Shown: positions 23,809-33,357 of the stretch, one piece after another | Numbering within the stretch: the first letter of the stretch is position 1 | How the letters are laid out: each line of letters starts with the position of its first letter | Assembly: GCF_000158095.2 (NCBI RefSeq) | Contig: NZ_CM011002.1 | Location: forward strand, 2,185,228-2,249,227 | DNA: 64,000 bases | Origin: Roseibium alexandrii DFL-11 | GTDB taxonomy: Bacteria > Pseudomonadota > Alphaproteobacteria > Rhizobiales > Stappiaceae | Reading direction: 5' to 3' | The notes under the pieces: generated by a model | What the model was told of the DNA's origin: nothing | Databases searched by the model: none | What the model saw: the letters and a program-made list of their open reading frames with translations, nothing else | Made by a program: the position numbers and the translations under genes

Positions 23809-24245
23809 CCCTCGTCGCTTTCCCGGCCCATCCTCTGGTCCCGGCACAGGTCCCGGCTCGGGGGCCGGAACGGCAGCCAGCAGGGCTACTCTCAAATACT
23901 TATCCACGCCCAGCGCGCTTGTGAGATACTGCGGCCCATACGACTGAAACCGGCCTTGCGGCAGCGGGACTTAGAAAATCACCCATCCTCTAACCCTCTC
24001 CGCTTGCTTCGCTCCCTCAGCCCATTCGGCTGATGCGGCCAACAAAAAAGGCCTCCACGCAATCGCCGGAAGCCTTATCTGATCCGCAACTTTGGGATCA
24101 TGACAAAACAATGCCACATCACCGTTACGGTGTCAAGGAATATTTTCCTATTTATAAACGTGCCGTACTAGAAACATGGCAAACGAAGAAAAACAGGCAC
24201 AATAGCCAGATCGAAAATACTCGAAGGACGAAATCGCAGAAGCTT

Positions 24246-24812
24246 TTATAGAAGCGTACGAAGACTGGTATCTCGGTCTTTCGGGACCGGAGGGGCTTCC
24301 CGAAGCAGACGCTCTACATCATAACCTTCTGGAAGCAGTTCTTTCTTCCCAGAGACGAAGGGGTAAAAGAAGCTGAGAGACTGCCAGATCCATTCAGCGA
24401 TTAAAACTAGATCATCTGGATTAACAGATATCCGATGTGCGGTAAGGGTTTTTTGAGCGTTTCTTGTTGGGTCCGTAATGTCAAAACTCTGCCCTTCTTG
24501 CTCAAAAATGTGAGACCAATGAACAATCTTATTTCGGAACTCATTGTATTCTGAGAACTTATTATAGATCGGGGCATATTCTCTGAAAACAGGATCAGCG
24601 AGCTTTGCGGCCTGTTTTAACTTTTGCAGCTTTACGGACATGCGCATACCCTGGAGAAGGACATTCGCACTTTGCTCGCCTAAATTTGTCATTAGACTGA
24701 GGTGAATAGTGAGTTGAAAGTCCATGTTTGCAAATACGGAGATAAAGCGGCCCAAGGCAATATAAGCTCTGTTGTCGCCATCATATGAGATTTCATTATT
24801 CATGTCAGACAC
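24246..24812 (-). CDS. HEPN-like helical protein
   Basis: A 188-residue, all-helical protein with lower-GC codons than its surroundings. Residues about 88-98 read NEFRNKIVHWS, giving the R-X4-H pattern of HEPN RNases; upstream helices (ALGRFISVFANMDFQLTIHL) suit the fold. HEPN proteins act as RNA-cleaving toxins or defence effectors, but many family members are inactive. It is divergent from the tiny gene at 24802, with which it shares a CATG start region (alternative ATG at 24803). The role is inferred from one motif. Confidence 0.55.
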   Translation of the reverse strand: MSDMNNEISYDGDNRAYIALGRFISVFANMDFQLTIHLSLMTNLGEQSANVLLQGMRMSVKLQKLKQAAKLADPVFREYAPIYNKFSEYNEFRNKIVHWSHIFEQEGQSFDITDPTRNAQKTLTAHRISVNPDDLVLIAEWIWQSLSFFYPFVSGKKELLPEGYDVERLLREAPPVPKDRDTSLRTLL

Positions 24813-24972
24813 CGATAAAAAGCCAGATCAAGAAAAGGGCGATGAGATCCTAAAGCGAATGCTCAAGACGCCGCCCGAACCGAAAGTTAAGAATTCATTA
24901 ACTAGTTCGATTGCAAAGAAGAAACCGGGTGGTTCCTCGGCAAAGATTCGCCACCCGGAAGAAGACCGCTAA
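24802..24972 (+). CDS. Small polar protein divergent from the HEPN-like gene
   Basis: A 56-residue, lysine-rich protein. The piece DEILKRMLKTPPEP is a pattern seen in small alphaproteobacterial proteins of unknown function. Its ATG overlaps the possible ATG of the divergent HEPN-like gene within one CATG, so the two cannot have separate leaders at that start. It could be an antitoxin-like partner; that is speculation based on arrangement. Confidence 0.5.
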   Translation: MSDTDKKPDQEKGDEILKRMLKTPPEPKVKNSLTSSIAKKKPGGSSAKIRHPEEDR

Positions 24973-24975
24973 GCC

Positions 24976-25086
24976 CTACTTTTTCTTGATGGTCTCAACG
25001 ATGTGAGTACGGGGATTGCCTTTGGCGGTTTTCACCGTTGTGAAGCGCCCCGTAATCGCGCTGCGACCGATTTTGGTCGTGCTCAT
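24976..25086 (-). CDS. 36-residue basic protein (GRSAITGRF type)
   Basis: Starts MSTTKIGRSAITGRFTTVKT and ends in IVETIKKK. An AAAGGAGGTGACGC ribosome site lies immediately before ATG 25086, which strongly supports translation. I recognise the pattern (IGRSA.TGRF..., then a P/T-rich turn and VETIK) as a recurrent tiny alphaproteobacterial protein of unknown function. It converges on the small gene at 24802, three bases away. Confidence 0.6.
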   Translation of the reverse strand: MSTTKIGRSAITGRFTTVKTAKGNPRTHIVETIKKK

Positions 25087-25385
25087 TTGCGTCACCTCCT
25101 TTCACGGGCAGTGGCCCGCGCTTAAAGGCGTGCACGTTAGGTGTGGTGACGAATCGCCGTACCAGAGAAAATTGTGCCGCTGGCGCTATTCATTGTCGAG
25201 TTTCTTTGATTTGGGCCTGTTTATAAACCTGCGAGGCTTCTGCTTAGGCGTTTGCGGCTTCGTCAATCCGTCTGCAGGCCGGCCGTTTGATGCGCGCCTA
25301 TGATTAGCGGTTTGACCACTTCGTTCTTCATCGCTAGCGTTCGTCCACCACCCTACCCGCAGCCCAAAAACCAAGTCCCAGAAAA

Positions 25386-26138
25386 ATGACCTCAAAAATT
25401 GCCCTTGTGACCGGCGCGGCGCGCGGGATTGGTTTGGCGACCACGAAGCTCCTGATCGAGAAGGGCTGGAAGGTGGCGATGGTCGACCGGGACGGGGTGG
25501 AGCTGAAGTCCGCGTCCGCCGGGATCAACGCGGGGTCGGCCTTTATCTATGATGTTTCTATCCCCGATGACGTCGATGAAATGATGACCAAGATCATCGA
25601 ACACTTCGGGCGGCTGGATGCGGTGGTCAACAACGCGGGCGTTGCCAACTTCGGGCGGATCGAAGAGGCGGATTTGAGCCTGTGGCGCGCGGTGATGGCG
25701 ACCAATCTGGACGGGGTGTTCATGGTCTCGCAGGCCGCCGTTCCGCACCTGAAAAAAACACGCGGGGCGATCGTCAATATCGGCTCGATTTCCGGCCTCC
25801 GGGCCTCCACCTTGCGGGTTGCCTACGGCACGTCGAAGGCGGCGGTCATTCACCTGACCAAGCAGCAGGCAGCCGAACTCGGCGAATACGGCATCCGCGC
25901 CAATTGCGTCTGTCCCGGCCCGGTCCGCACCAAGCTCGCGATGGCCGTGCACACCCAGGAGATCATCGACGCCTATCACGATGCGATCCCGCTGAACCGC
26001 TACGGATCGGAGGCTGAAATTGCCTCTGTCATCGCCTTCTTGTGTTCCGAAGAGGCGAGCTATGTCACCGGTCAGGTGATTGCATCCGACGGCGGGTTTG
26101 ACAGCACCGGTGTCGGTCTGCCCGCGCTTCGGACATAG
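25386..26138 (+). CDS. Short-chain dehydrogenase/reductase
   Basis: A 250-residue classical SDR. It has the NAD(P) motif TGAARGIG (about residues 9-16), NNAG (about 85-88), catalytic Ser in IGSISG (about 138), YGTSK (Tyr about 152, Lys 156), and the terminal SYVTGQVIASDGGF. Asp in VDRDG after the second strand suggests NAD rather than NADP. The substrate cannot be read from sequence. The 299 bp upstream hold no gene I can support; a reading frame at 25186-25395 on the other strand is weak. Confidence 0.9.
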   Translation: MTSKIALVTGAARGIGLATTKLLIEKGWKVAMVDRDGVELKSASAGINAGSAFIYDVSIPDDVDEMMTKIIEHFGRLDAVVNNAGVANFGRIEEADLSLWRAVMATNLDGVFMVSQAAVPHLKKTRGAIVNIGSISGLRASTLRVAYGTSKAAVIHLTKQQAAELGEYGIRANCVCPGPVRTKLAMAVHTQEIIDAYHDAIPLNRYGSEAEIASVIAFLCSEEASYVTGQVIASDGGFDSTGVGLPALRT

Positions 26139-26147
26139 GACATCCGG

Positions 26148-26573
26148 TTATCGGTCGCTCAGGAAATGCGCCGCCACTTGTCTTTGGTGCGGCCGGTCGC
26201 GGTGTTCAAACAGATAAATCCCCTGCCAGGTGCCAAGCCGCATTTCGCCGCCTGCGACCGGGATCGACAGGCTGACAGGCAAAACCGCGGCCTTGATATG
26301 CGCCGGCATGTCGTCCGGGCCTTCCAGCGTGTGCGTGAGATAGCGCATTGAGGGATCGCTCGCCGGTGGCACAAGGCGGCTGAAATAGGCGTTTAAGTCC
26401 ACCTGCACATCCGGATCGGCGTTCTCCTGGATCAAAAGCGAGCAGGACGTGTGCCGGACAAAAAGGGTCAGCAATCCGTCGGCCGCGCCTTCCTCGACAA
26501 GCCAGCTGCTGACGGACCGGGTGAACTCATACAGCCCCTGGCCGGAGGTATTCAGGGAAAACAGCGTTTGCAT
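26148..26573 (-). CDS. YjbQ/UPF0047 family protein
   Basis: A 141-residue protein starting at ATG 26573, as family members do (MQTLFSLNTSGQGLYEFT). Signatures are FVRHTSCSLLIQENADPDVQ (about residues 38-57), THTLEGPDDMPAHIKAAVL, and LGTWQGIYLFEHRDRPHQRQ near the end. YjbQ-type proteins have weak thiamine phosphate synthase activity and bind metal through the conserved His residues. It lies 10 bp from the end of the convergent SDR gene. Confidence 0.93.
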   Translation of the reverse strand: MQTLFSLNTSGQGLYEFTRSVSSWLVEEGAADGLLTLFVRHTSCSLLIQENADPDVQVDLNAYFSRLVPPASDPSMRYLTHTLEGPDDMPAHIKAAVLPVSLSIPVAGGEMRLGTWQGIYLFEHRDRPHQRQVAAHFLSDR

Positions 26574-26624
26574 GGAAGCCTTCAAAGTCTTCAAATGAGG
26601 TGTGGCCGGAACCGTTGACCGACC

Positions 26625-27401
26625 CTACCGGTATTTGTCGTGGATGGCGTCATAGGTGCCATCAGCGCGCATTTCTGCCAAGGCTTCATTGAACGGACTG
26701 ATCAATTCCTCGACGCCCGGGTATTTTTTGGAAAAACAGAAGTGAAAGTCCCGGGTGGTCAGAGTGATGAATTCGAACTCGTCGGTCATCCCCTCGCGGC
26801 GGATGATGTACTCCGTCGGCTCCAGGGCGCCCATCAGATAGTCGAACCGGCCGGCCGCCAGCATCTTGAGGCCAAGCTCGGTCGTCTGCGCTTCTATTGG
26901 CGTGGCACCCAGGTTCTGCAGAACCGCCAAGCTTTCATACCCCGCCATGGAGGCCACCGGCTGGCCGACCACATCTTCAACCCTCTGGATGTCCGGCCCC
27001 TCATGCGCTTGTCTTACGAAAAAACCGTTGGTGAAGACACTGATCGGGTCTGAGAAGAGAATGAACCGCTCCCGGTCGGGATGATGGGCACAGGTCAGAA
27101 TACCGGCGGCCCGGCCCGTCTCCGCTTCGTTCAGCGCCCGCTTCCAGGGCAGGAACAGGATGTTGGCTTCATAGCCCATGCGGCGGAAGGCTTCGGTGGC
27201 GACCTCATAATCGAAACCGCGCAGACCGTCCTGCTCTGCAGCCATTTCATAGGGCGGATAATCTTCGGTGACAATGTCGATGCGCGGCGTTGCCAGTGCC
27301 GGACCGGACACAGCAAAAGCAAGACCGCTCACGACCGCAACGGCAGCCACTGCGCGCCGGACCAAGTGCAGCGCTGTCATCGAACTCAGTTCCAGGGCCA
27401 T
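26625..27401 (-). CDS. Periplasmic solute-binding protein (SBP_bac_3 type), orphan
   Basis: A 258-residue exported protein; the signal peptide ends near ALATPRIDI, and an alternative ATG at 27380 gives a tidier one. The two-lobed binding fold is shown by TEDYPPYE, GLRGFDYEVATEAFRRMGYE, LPWKRALNEAETGRA and the closing ADGTYDAIHDKY. These proteins usually feed amino-acid ABC importers, but no permease or ATPase gene is nearby. First of six stand-alone relatives in the window. Confidence 0.85.
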   Translation of the reverse strand: MALELSSMTALHLVRRAVAAVAVVSGLAFAVSGPALATPRIDIVTEDYPPYEMAAEQDGLRGFDYEVATEAFRRMGYEANILFLPWKRALNEAETGRAAGILTCAHHPDRERFILFSDPISVFTNGFFVRQAHEGPDIQRVEDVVGQPVASMAGYESLAVLQNLGATPIEAQTTELGLKMLAAGRFDYLMGALEPTEYIIRREGMTDEFEFITLTTRDFHFCFSKKYPGVEELISPFNEALAEMRADGTYDAIHDKYR

Positions 27402-27612
27402 GCATTGCCTTTTCTGCTTGTCCTTCAGAGAACCCCTAAATCCCCTGCCCTTAACAAAACCGGAAATTCATTCCTCAACATGTCATTGATTTGATATTGC
27501 CCCAACGGTAGCTGACACTTTCCAGATATTTTGAAGATTTTACACCTCTTCCTGATTGCAGAATGGCCAAAAAACATCCAAAAGAGGCACCTTCCTATTG
27601 GGAATTTCACCA

Positions 27613-28920
27613 ATGAGCGCTTCAAAGCCGAAGATCCTGATTGCCACGCTCGGAACCCGCGGCGACGTCCAGCCCTATGTGGCGCTTGCCGGTGAACTGG
27701 TGCGTCTTGGTGCCGACGTCGTTGTGGCGACGGGCCGCGGCTTTGACACGATGATCGGCAAGGTGGGCGCACAGCCGCGCGCGGTTCCAATTGATTTTGA
27801 AGCCCTTTTGGGTGACCCGGTGACGCGCGAGGCGATGTTCACCTTCCGCGGCAAGATCAAGGTCGCCCGCACCACCATGGAAGATCAGAAGAAGGTCGTC
27901 CGGTGTTTGTGGAGGATCGGTCTGGAAGAAAAACCGGATCTGATCCTCTTCAATCTCAAGGCCACGGTGATGACACTGGTGGCCCGGCGGCTGAATGTCC
28001 CGGCCTTGCCGACCGCGCTTCAACCGGTCGTGACGTCCACAGGGGATTTTCCGGTCTCCCTGTTTGGATTGCCCGCACTCGGTAAACTGGGAAACCGTCT
28101 CAGTTATCTGGCTGCCCGCAAACTTATGGCGCTGGGTCTGTCTCCCATGTTGAAACCGCTGCGCGCCGAAGCAACCGCGGAATTCGAACACCCCGGCGAA
28201 ATGATCGACGGGCATATGCCGGATGGCTCCAAAGCGCTGTGCCTGCAAGGGTTTTCATCTGCGCTGGTGCCGAGACCGAAAGACTGGCCTGAAACGTCCT
28301 GGCTGAGCGGCTACTGGTTCATGCGGCCCGCAAACACCTACATGCCCGACCGCGAGCTGATGCAGTTTCTGGAGGACGGCCCGGCGCCGGTCTATATCGG
28401 CTTTGGCTCCATGCCGAGCCGGAACCCGGAAGATCTGACCGGGCTGATCATGCGCTCACTCACCCAGACCGGACTGAGGGCCATTTTGGCGCGCGGCTGG
28501 GGCGGCCTCACCGGGCACACCTTGCCGGAGGTCTTGAAGGACAAGGTGTTTTTGATCGACAAGGCCCCGCACAGCTGGCTGTTTCCAAAATGCAGCAGCA
28601 TCATTCACCATGGCGGTGCCGGAACAACCCATGAAGCCTTGCGCTGGGGCAAACCCTCCCTTGTCTGCCCGGTTTTTGCCGATCAGCCTTTCTGGGGGCA
28701 ACGCGTTCATGCCGCTGGCGCTGGTCCGGCGCCGATTAGCCAAAAGAAACTCACGACAGATTTGCTGGTGAAGGCGCTCTATGCGCTGGATGCTCCGGCC
28801 TACGCAATGGGTGCCAAGGCCGCCGCCGGCATCATGGCGCTCGAGCCTGGAGCGGAGGGCGCGGCAAAGGAAATCATGTCCCGTATTCCTGCCGTTCGTG
28901 CATCGGCAAAAAGCGCCTGA
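27613..28920 (+). CDS. UGT-type glycosyltransferase (GT1/GT28-like)
   Basis: A 435-residue GT-B enzyme. The N-terminal acceptor domain begins ILIATLGTRGDVQPYVALAG; the donor domain has IHHGGAGTTHEALRWGKPSL and PVFADQPFWGQRVHAAGAGP, the signature for UDP-sugar binding seen in sterol and macrolide glycosyltransferases. Likely substrates are lipids or small hydrophobic molecules. Start taken at MSASKPKILIA because the upstream extension lacks a family match. Single gene. Confidence 0.88.
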   Translation: MSASKPKILIATLGTRGDVQPYVALAGELVRLGADVVVATGRGFDTMIGKVGAQPRAVPIDFEALLGDPVTREAMFTFRGKIKVARTTMEDQKKVVRCLWRIGLEEKPDLILFNLKATVMTLVARRLNVPALPTALQPVVTSTGDFPVSLFGLPALGKLGNRLSYLAARKLMALGLSPMLKPLRAEATAEFEHPGEMIDGHMPDGSKALCLQGFSSALVPRPKDWPETSWLSGYWFMRPANTYMPDRELMQFLEDGPAPVYIGFGSMPSRNPEDLTGLIMRSLTQTGLRAILARGWGGLTGHTLPEVLKDKVFLIDKAPHSWLFPKCSSIIHHGGAGTTHEALRWGKPSLVCPVFADQPFWGQRVHAAGAGPAPISQKKLTTDLLVKALYALDAPAYAMGAKAAAGIMALEPGAEGAAKEIMSRIPAVRASAKSA

Positions 28921-28937
28921 CTTCCGTGTTTCCCGGC

Positions 28938-29750
28938 CTAAAGCCCACCGGGAGGGTCGTAATTCAAAGTGTGCGGCTCAATATGCGTGCGCCGGATATG
29001 CTCATAGTTTTCCCGATATTCAGGGGATTTCCGAACCCGGTTGATCTCATCATAAAGGGCTGAAACGACCTCCGGGTTGTTCTTGGCAAAGCTATGTGAA
29101 AACAACAGGTAGAAATGCTTTTCTTCCAAAGGCGGCCCAACCTTTTGAACCCTTCCACTCAGCTCCGGTGTTTGTTCGATCAGGTGATCGGCATGTGCGG
29201 TCAGCGCCGCCACTCCATCCAGGCGGTCGCGCAGAAGCAGCTGGAACAGTTGACCGAGCCGGTCGGCCTTGAAAACCCCAACGCCCTGATTTTGAAGCGT
29301 TGTCACAATCGAATAGCCGTAGATGGCTCCAATATCTCCGGACAGATTATCGAACTCTGACCCAGTCCAGCGGACATCCGATCCTGTTGGAACGTAGAGC
29401 GAATAACTGTCAGTGTGCAGAGCTTTTGAGGTATCCGGACGGTTGTCCGCCATCGGATAGACCCCGAGGTCCATGCGGCTCACTTCGAAGCTGGCCGAAA
29501 AACAACCGTCGATGGCATTTGAACCGGCCTCGTTGAGGCACCGCCTCCAAGGCACGGGCCGGAAATCAACCGCATAACCCAAGTTTCGTGCAGCCGTCTC
29601 TATCAGGAAAATGTCGGCCCCGGTCCCATCTGGCAGTTGCCAGGGAAAGTACTCTACGTTTTCGAGGCCCAAAACAAGTGTTTGCGCCGAGGCTTGCCAC
29701 GCACTGACGGCCAACATGGCTGCGGTTATCGCGCCCAACACTCGTTTCAT
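28938..29750 (-). CDS. Periplasmic solute-binding protein (SBP_bac_3 type), orphan
   Basis: A 270-residue exported protein with a signal peptide ending near WQASAQTLVL. Binding-fold markers: YFPWQLPDGTGADIFLIETA, VPWRRCLNEAGSNAIDGCFS (a Cys pair not seen in every paralogue), and a C-terminal helix NPEVVSALYDEINRVRKSPE. No transporter genes adjoin it; it ends near the convergent glycosyltransferase gene. Ligand unknown. Confidence 0.82.
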   Translation of the reverse strand: MKRVLGAITAAMLAVSAWQASAQTLVLGLENVEYFPWQLPDGTGADIFLIETAARNLGYAVDFRPVPWRRCLNEAGSNAIDGCFSASFEVSRMDLGVYPMADNRPDTSKALHTDSYSLYVPTGSDVRWTGSEFDNLSGDIGAIYGYSIVTTLQNQGVGVFKADRLGQLFQLLLRDRLDGVAALTAHADHLIEQTPELSGRVQKVGPPLEEKHFYLLFSHSFAKNNPEVVSALYDEINRVRKSPEYRENYEHIRRTHIEPHTLNYDPPGGL

Positions 29751-30032
29751 GTCACCTCATCGCAGACGTTGCCCGAAACCGGCATTCAGAGTGCCGGACT
29801 GCCAATGAAAGGGTCACCGCTTCCGGGCTCAAATTTGTTCTGTGATTATTTGGGACGTGGCCAAGGGCCTGCAATCGGCATATATATCAATGACATTAAA
29901 TACATACGTCCTGCAGCGCGATGCATGTCCTGAATCGTGCGGCAAAGCTCATCAAAGATCAGATGCCCCCTTTTCTTTTTACAAGGAGACTGACTAGACT
30001 GCCCCTCAGGATTGCCAGAGGGAGAATGTCTC

Positions 30033-31685
30033 TTGTTTCCAGCCCGCTATTCGGTGTTTGCGCTTTGTAGTGCAGCCGCAGTTGTGACCTTCATCCTCAG
30101 CTTCGCAGTCAACCCTCATATCCTTTGGGTTTTTGGGGTTTTTGCCGCGCTGACCATTGTCGGCATACTGGACGTTACCCAGACCAAACATGCGATTTTG
30201 AGGAATTATCCGGTCGCCGGCCATTTCCGCTTCATGTTCGAAGCCATCCGTCCGGAACTCCGGCAATATTTCTTTGAAAGCAATCAGGATGGCCGGCCGT
30301 TCTCCCGGGAGCGCCGGACCATGGTCTATGACCGGGCCAAGGACATTGAAGGCGTGCTTCCCTTCGGCACCGAGCTTGACGTCTATGACATCAACTACGG
30401 CTGGGTGAACCATTCGGTCTGTCCTCAGTCCCACGGGAAGGTCGAGGAACTGCGCGTCGAAATCGGCGGTCCGGACTGCCAACAGCCTTACTCCGCGTCG
30501 ATTTTCAACATCTCCGCCATGAGTTTTGGTTCACTTTCCGGCAACGCGATCCTTGCACTGAACAAGGGGGCCAAGGCGGGCGGCTTCTACCACGATACCG
30601 GTGAAGGCAGCGTTTCCCGCTACCACCGCGAAGGCGGCGGAGATCTGGTTTGGGAGCTGGGCAGCGGCTATTTTGGCTGCCGCGCCGACGATGGCGGCTT
30701 TGATCCGGAAAAGTTCAAGAAACAGGCGGCCGACCCGCAGATCAAGATGATCGAAATCAAGATGAGCCAGGGTGCAAAACCCGGCCACGGCGGGGTTCTG
30801 CCCGGCGCCAAGGTGACTGAGGAAATCGCGGAAGCGCGCGGTATTCCCATCGGCAAGGAATGCATTTCGCCAGCGAGCCATTCTGCGTTTTCGACACCCA
30901 TGGAATTGCTGGGCTTCATCAAGACCTTGCGCGAGCTTTCCGGAGGCAAACCGGTCGGCTTCAAACTGTGCATCGGACACCGGTGGGAATTCATGGCGAT
31001 CGTCAAGGCAATGCTCAAATCCGGGATCAAACCGGATTTCATCGTTGTGGACGGTGCCGAAGGTGGTACGGGCGCGGCCCCCGTCGAGTTTGCCAACCGC
31101 CTTGGCACGCCACTGCGCCAGGGGTTGGCGTTCGTTCATAACAGCCTTATCGGGGCCGGATTGCGGGACGACATACGCATTGGCGCGAGCGGCAAACTGA
31201 TCAGCGCATTTGACATCGCCGGAACCATGGCACTTGGCGCGGACTGGGTGAACTCGGCCCGCGGGTTCATGTTCGCGGTCGGCTGCATTCAATCGCAGAG
31301 CTGCCACACCAACAAATGCCCGACAGGTGTCGCGACCCAGGACCCGAAACGCCAGCAGGCTTTGGATGTTCCGGACAAGGCCACCCGGGTTGCGAACTTT
31401 CATCGCAATACCATCAAGTCGCTCGTTGAGTTCACTGCTGCAGCTGGGCTCTCTCATCCAAGGGATTTCAAGCCGGAGCATTTCTATCTTCGAGCAGGTT
31501 TGCGGGAAATCCTGCCGGCCAGCGCTGCGCTGACCTGGGTGAAACCGGGCGCATTGCTCGACCCGGCCCACGATATTGCAGGATATTCCACCTATTGGGC
31601 GATGGCAGATGCCGGCAGTTTTGAGCCCGCGAAATCCCTGGAAGTTGCCAAGGCGCAGTATCACCATCACCTCGGTCACCACTAA
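30033..31685 (+). CDS. FMN-binding glutamate synthase-family protein (GltB domain 2-like)
   Basis: About 550 residues from TTG 30033, placed 7 bases after AGGGAGA. One or two N-terminal helices (about residues 8-45) anchor it to the membrane, unlike soluble GltB. The rest is the FMN-binding alpha/beta barrel of glutamate synthase: SAMSFGSLSGNAILALNKGA, KMSQGAKPGHGGVLPGAKVT, VDGAEGGTGAAP, and the Cys cluster CIQSQSCHTNKCPTG for a 3Fe-4S centre. It lacks amidotransferase and GltD parts, so it likely works alone on an unknown substrate, as other stand-alone relatives do. Confidence 0.88.
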   Translation: MFPARYSVFALCSAAAVVTFILSFAVNPHILWVFGVFAALTIVGILDVTQTKHAILRNYPVAGHFRFMFEAIRPELRQYFFESNQDGRPFSRERRTMVYDRAKDIEGVLPFGTELDVYDINYGWVNHSVCPQSHGKVEELRVEIGGPDCQQPYSASIFNISAMSFGSLSGNAILALNKGAKAGGFYHDTGEGSVSRYHREGGGDLVWELGSGYFGCRADDGGFDPEKFKKQAADPQIKMIEIKMSQGAKPGHGGVLPGAKVTEEIAEARGIPIGKECISPASHSAFSTPMELLGFIKTLRELSGGKPVGFKLCIGHRWEFMAIVKAMLKSGIKPDFIVVDGAEGGTGAAPVEFANRLGTPLRQGLAFVHNSLIGAGLRDDIRIGASGKLISAFDIAGTMALGADWVNSARGFMFAVGCIQSQSCHTNKCPTGVATQDPKRQQALDVPDKATRVANFHRNTIKSLVEFTAAAGLSHPRDFKPEHFYLRAGLREILPASAALTWVKPGALLDPAHDIAGYSTYWAMADAGSFEPAKSLEVAKAQYHHHLGHH

Positions 31686-31722
31686 AGAGACAGTGGGACC
31701 GACACATGGCTAGCCGGATATT

Positions 31723-32535
31723 TTAGTCGATATCGACGACTTTCTTTCGCAACTCGTAATTCCGGCTTTGGAGAATCCATCGGCCGATGTTTTCAGAGAT
31801 GATCCGATCCGCTGTCCCGTCGGCCAGCAGTTCGCCATACCGCTTGCTCACCCTGCCCTTCAGATGCCGGCATGGAGAATTGAGCGAAAAGCCACTGTGC
31901 ACAAACCCGTTCATTACGTTCCAGTCCACCGGCACTATGTCTTCACCGCCTTGGATCGCGCCAAATTGCGCCTGCCCGACGTAGCGGCCATGGATAATGT
32001 AGTCGATCCGGCCGACCAGCAACTGGTTCACATTGTCCTGGAAAGAGAAATTGTCCGACAATTTCAAGACATTGGCGACATAGGCATCAAAAGGCTCCCC
32101 ATACCGGTCACCGGCATTCTTGGCGCCATACCTGCCCTTCAGATCGTTCCACCCCCCCAAGGGGAAACGGCGGTTTTCCAACGTGAACACCGTAAACGGG
32201 TTCTCGAACGCGGGTGTGTCGGTAAAGTCCAGAAACGCTGATCGCTCATCCGTTTTTTTCAGCGACATCAAGAAATCGATATCGCCGTTTTCAGCGGTCT
32301 TCAGTACGCGTTTCCAAGGCCCGGTGAAGACCGCATCAAACGAGACACCGATTTCCTGAAAGATCATTTTGTTGAGATCAACGCTTGCCCCAACGATCCG
32401 TCCGCCTTCGCGCCAATGGTAGGGTGGATAATCGGGATGTGCGGACGCGGTAACGCGTGTGCAGTTTGGATCGGATGCCAATGCACCGGATATGCTTGCA
32501 AATACAAGAACCAGCCCGAGCCGGACCGAAACCAT
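31723..32535 (-). CDS. Periplasmic solute-binding protein (SBP_bac_3 type), orphan
   Basis: A 270-residue exported protein, signal peptide ending near SGALASDPN. Fold markers are ASAHPDYPPYHWREGGRIVG, ASVDLNKMIFQEIGVSFD, GPWKRVLKTAENGDIDFLMS, and a closing DGTADRIISENIGRWI. It ends near the convergent GltB-like gene and has no transport partner beside it. Ligand not predictable. Confidence 0.82.
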   Translation of the reverse strand: MVSVRLGLVLVFASISGALASDPNCTRVTASAHPDYPPYHWREGGRIVGASVDLNKMIFQEIGVSFDAVFTGPWKRVLKTAENGDIDFLMSLKKTDERSAFLDFTDTPAFENPFTVFTLENRRFPLGGWNDLKGRYGAKNAGDRYGEPFDAYVANVLKLSDNFSFQDNVNQLLVGRIDYIIHGRYVGQAQFGAIQGGEDIVPVDWNVMNGFVHSGFSLNSPCRHLKGRVSKRYGELLADGTADRIISENIGRWILQSRNYELRKKVVDID

Positions 32536-32658
32536 GACAGTCTCCGCAGTAAGGATCGCATGTACTAAAGCAAAAGTGACGACCGCAAGAAACTTACGTT
32601 ACGGCAAAACACTTAACACGGCGCAAATTTACGAAAGAGTTTTCGTCTGGCTGATGCC

Positions 32659-33300
32659 CTACCCATCAACAGGCGGATTGACCCAGTTCGATGGTGCAAA
32701 GGGTTTTTCAAGGGCACGTTCCACCAGCGGAAGATGGTCCTGACCGTAAAACGGATCACCATCGACGATGTAGGTCGGGGATCCGAAAACCTGCTTCTCT
32801 TTGGCCCACCCGGAGTTTTCCACGAGCTTGTTCTGAACGCTCGGGCTTGCAGCTTCTTCCAGCAATTCCTTGGCGGCAAACCCCAGTTTTACAGCCATAG
32901 CCTCAAGGGCCGTACGGTCTGAAAGGTCCAAATCCTCATTCCAATGCGCCTCCAGAAGTCCGTGAGCCATCCGATCGGTGTCTTCGCCGGTCTCGCCCAG
33001 CGCGATGATCATGCCCGAGGCCAGGCTGTAGTCCGCATCATGAAAGGTCGGGCGCTTGCGGATGATCGGCACGGACCGGTACTCCGCCCAGCGCTCAATT
33101 TCGCGCCCGAAGAAATAGTCGACATGCGCCTGTGTGCGCTGGCGGAAGGCCGGACTTCTTTGAGCCACGACAACAGGCGACAAAAGCACCGGCCGATGGA
33201 CCAAAACCGCGTTGTGATGAGCGCAAATCCGCATGATCTCCAAGGAACCGAGATACGCAAATGCGGAATGCGCGGAATAGACATATTCGATAGTTGCCAT
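32659..33300 (-). CDS. 2-hydroxychromene-2-carboxylate isomerase-like (DsbA fold)
   Basis: A 213-residue kappa-GST/HCCA-isomerase relative: IEYVYSAHSAFAYLGSLEIM at the start (catalytic Ser replaces the DsbA CxxC), HRPVLLSPVV, and FGSPTYIVDGDPFYGQDHLP near the end. The family isomerises aromatic-degradation intermediates with glutathione, or acts as GSTs. No aromatic catabolic genes flank it, so the true substrate is open. Confidence 0.88.
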   Translation of the reverse strand: MATIEYVYSAHSAFAYLGSLEIMRICAHHNAVLVHRPVLLSPVVVAQRSPAFRQRTQAHVDYFFGREIERWAEYRSVPIIRKRPTFHDADYSLASGMIIALGETGEDTDRMAHGLLEAHWNEDLDLSDRTALEAMAVKLGFAAKELLEEAASPSVQNKLVENSGWAKEKQVFGSPTYIVDGDPFYGQDHLPLVERALEKPFAPSNWVNPPVDG

Positions 33301-33357
33301 GCCGTAGGTTCTTTCTTTCGCAATAGGCGGTTCGAAAATCTGGAGTGACTTTGGGGA

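Noticed and set aside
24171..24360. Second possible amber-interrupted gene (MANEEKQAQ, stop, then a helical frame)
   Set aside because: The later part lies antisense to the end of the HEPN-like gene, whose reading is better supported; probably chance.
25186..25395. 69-residue minus-strand frame with a basic C terminus
   Set aside because: No ribosome site, overlaps the SDR start, and the N-terminal half does not look like protein; left out as too weak.
30531..31682. 383-residue minus-strand frame
   Set aside because: Antisense to the GltB-like gene, whose motifs are unambiguous.
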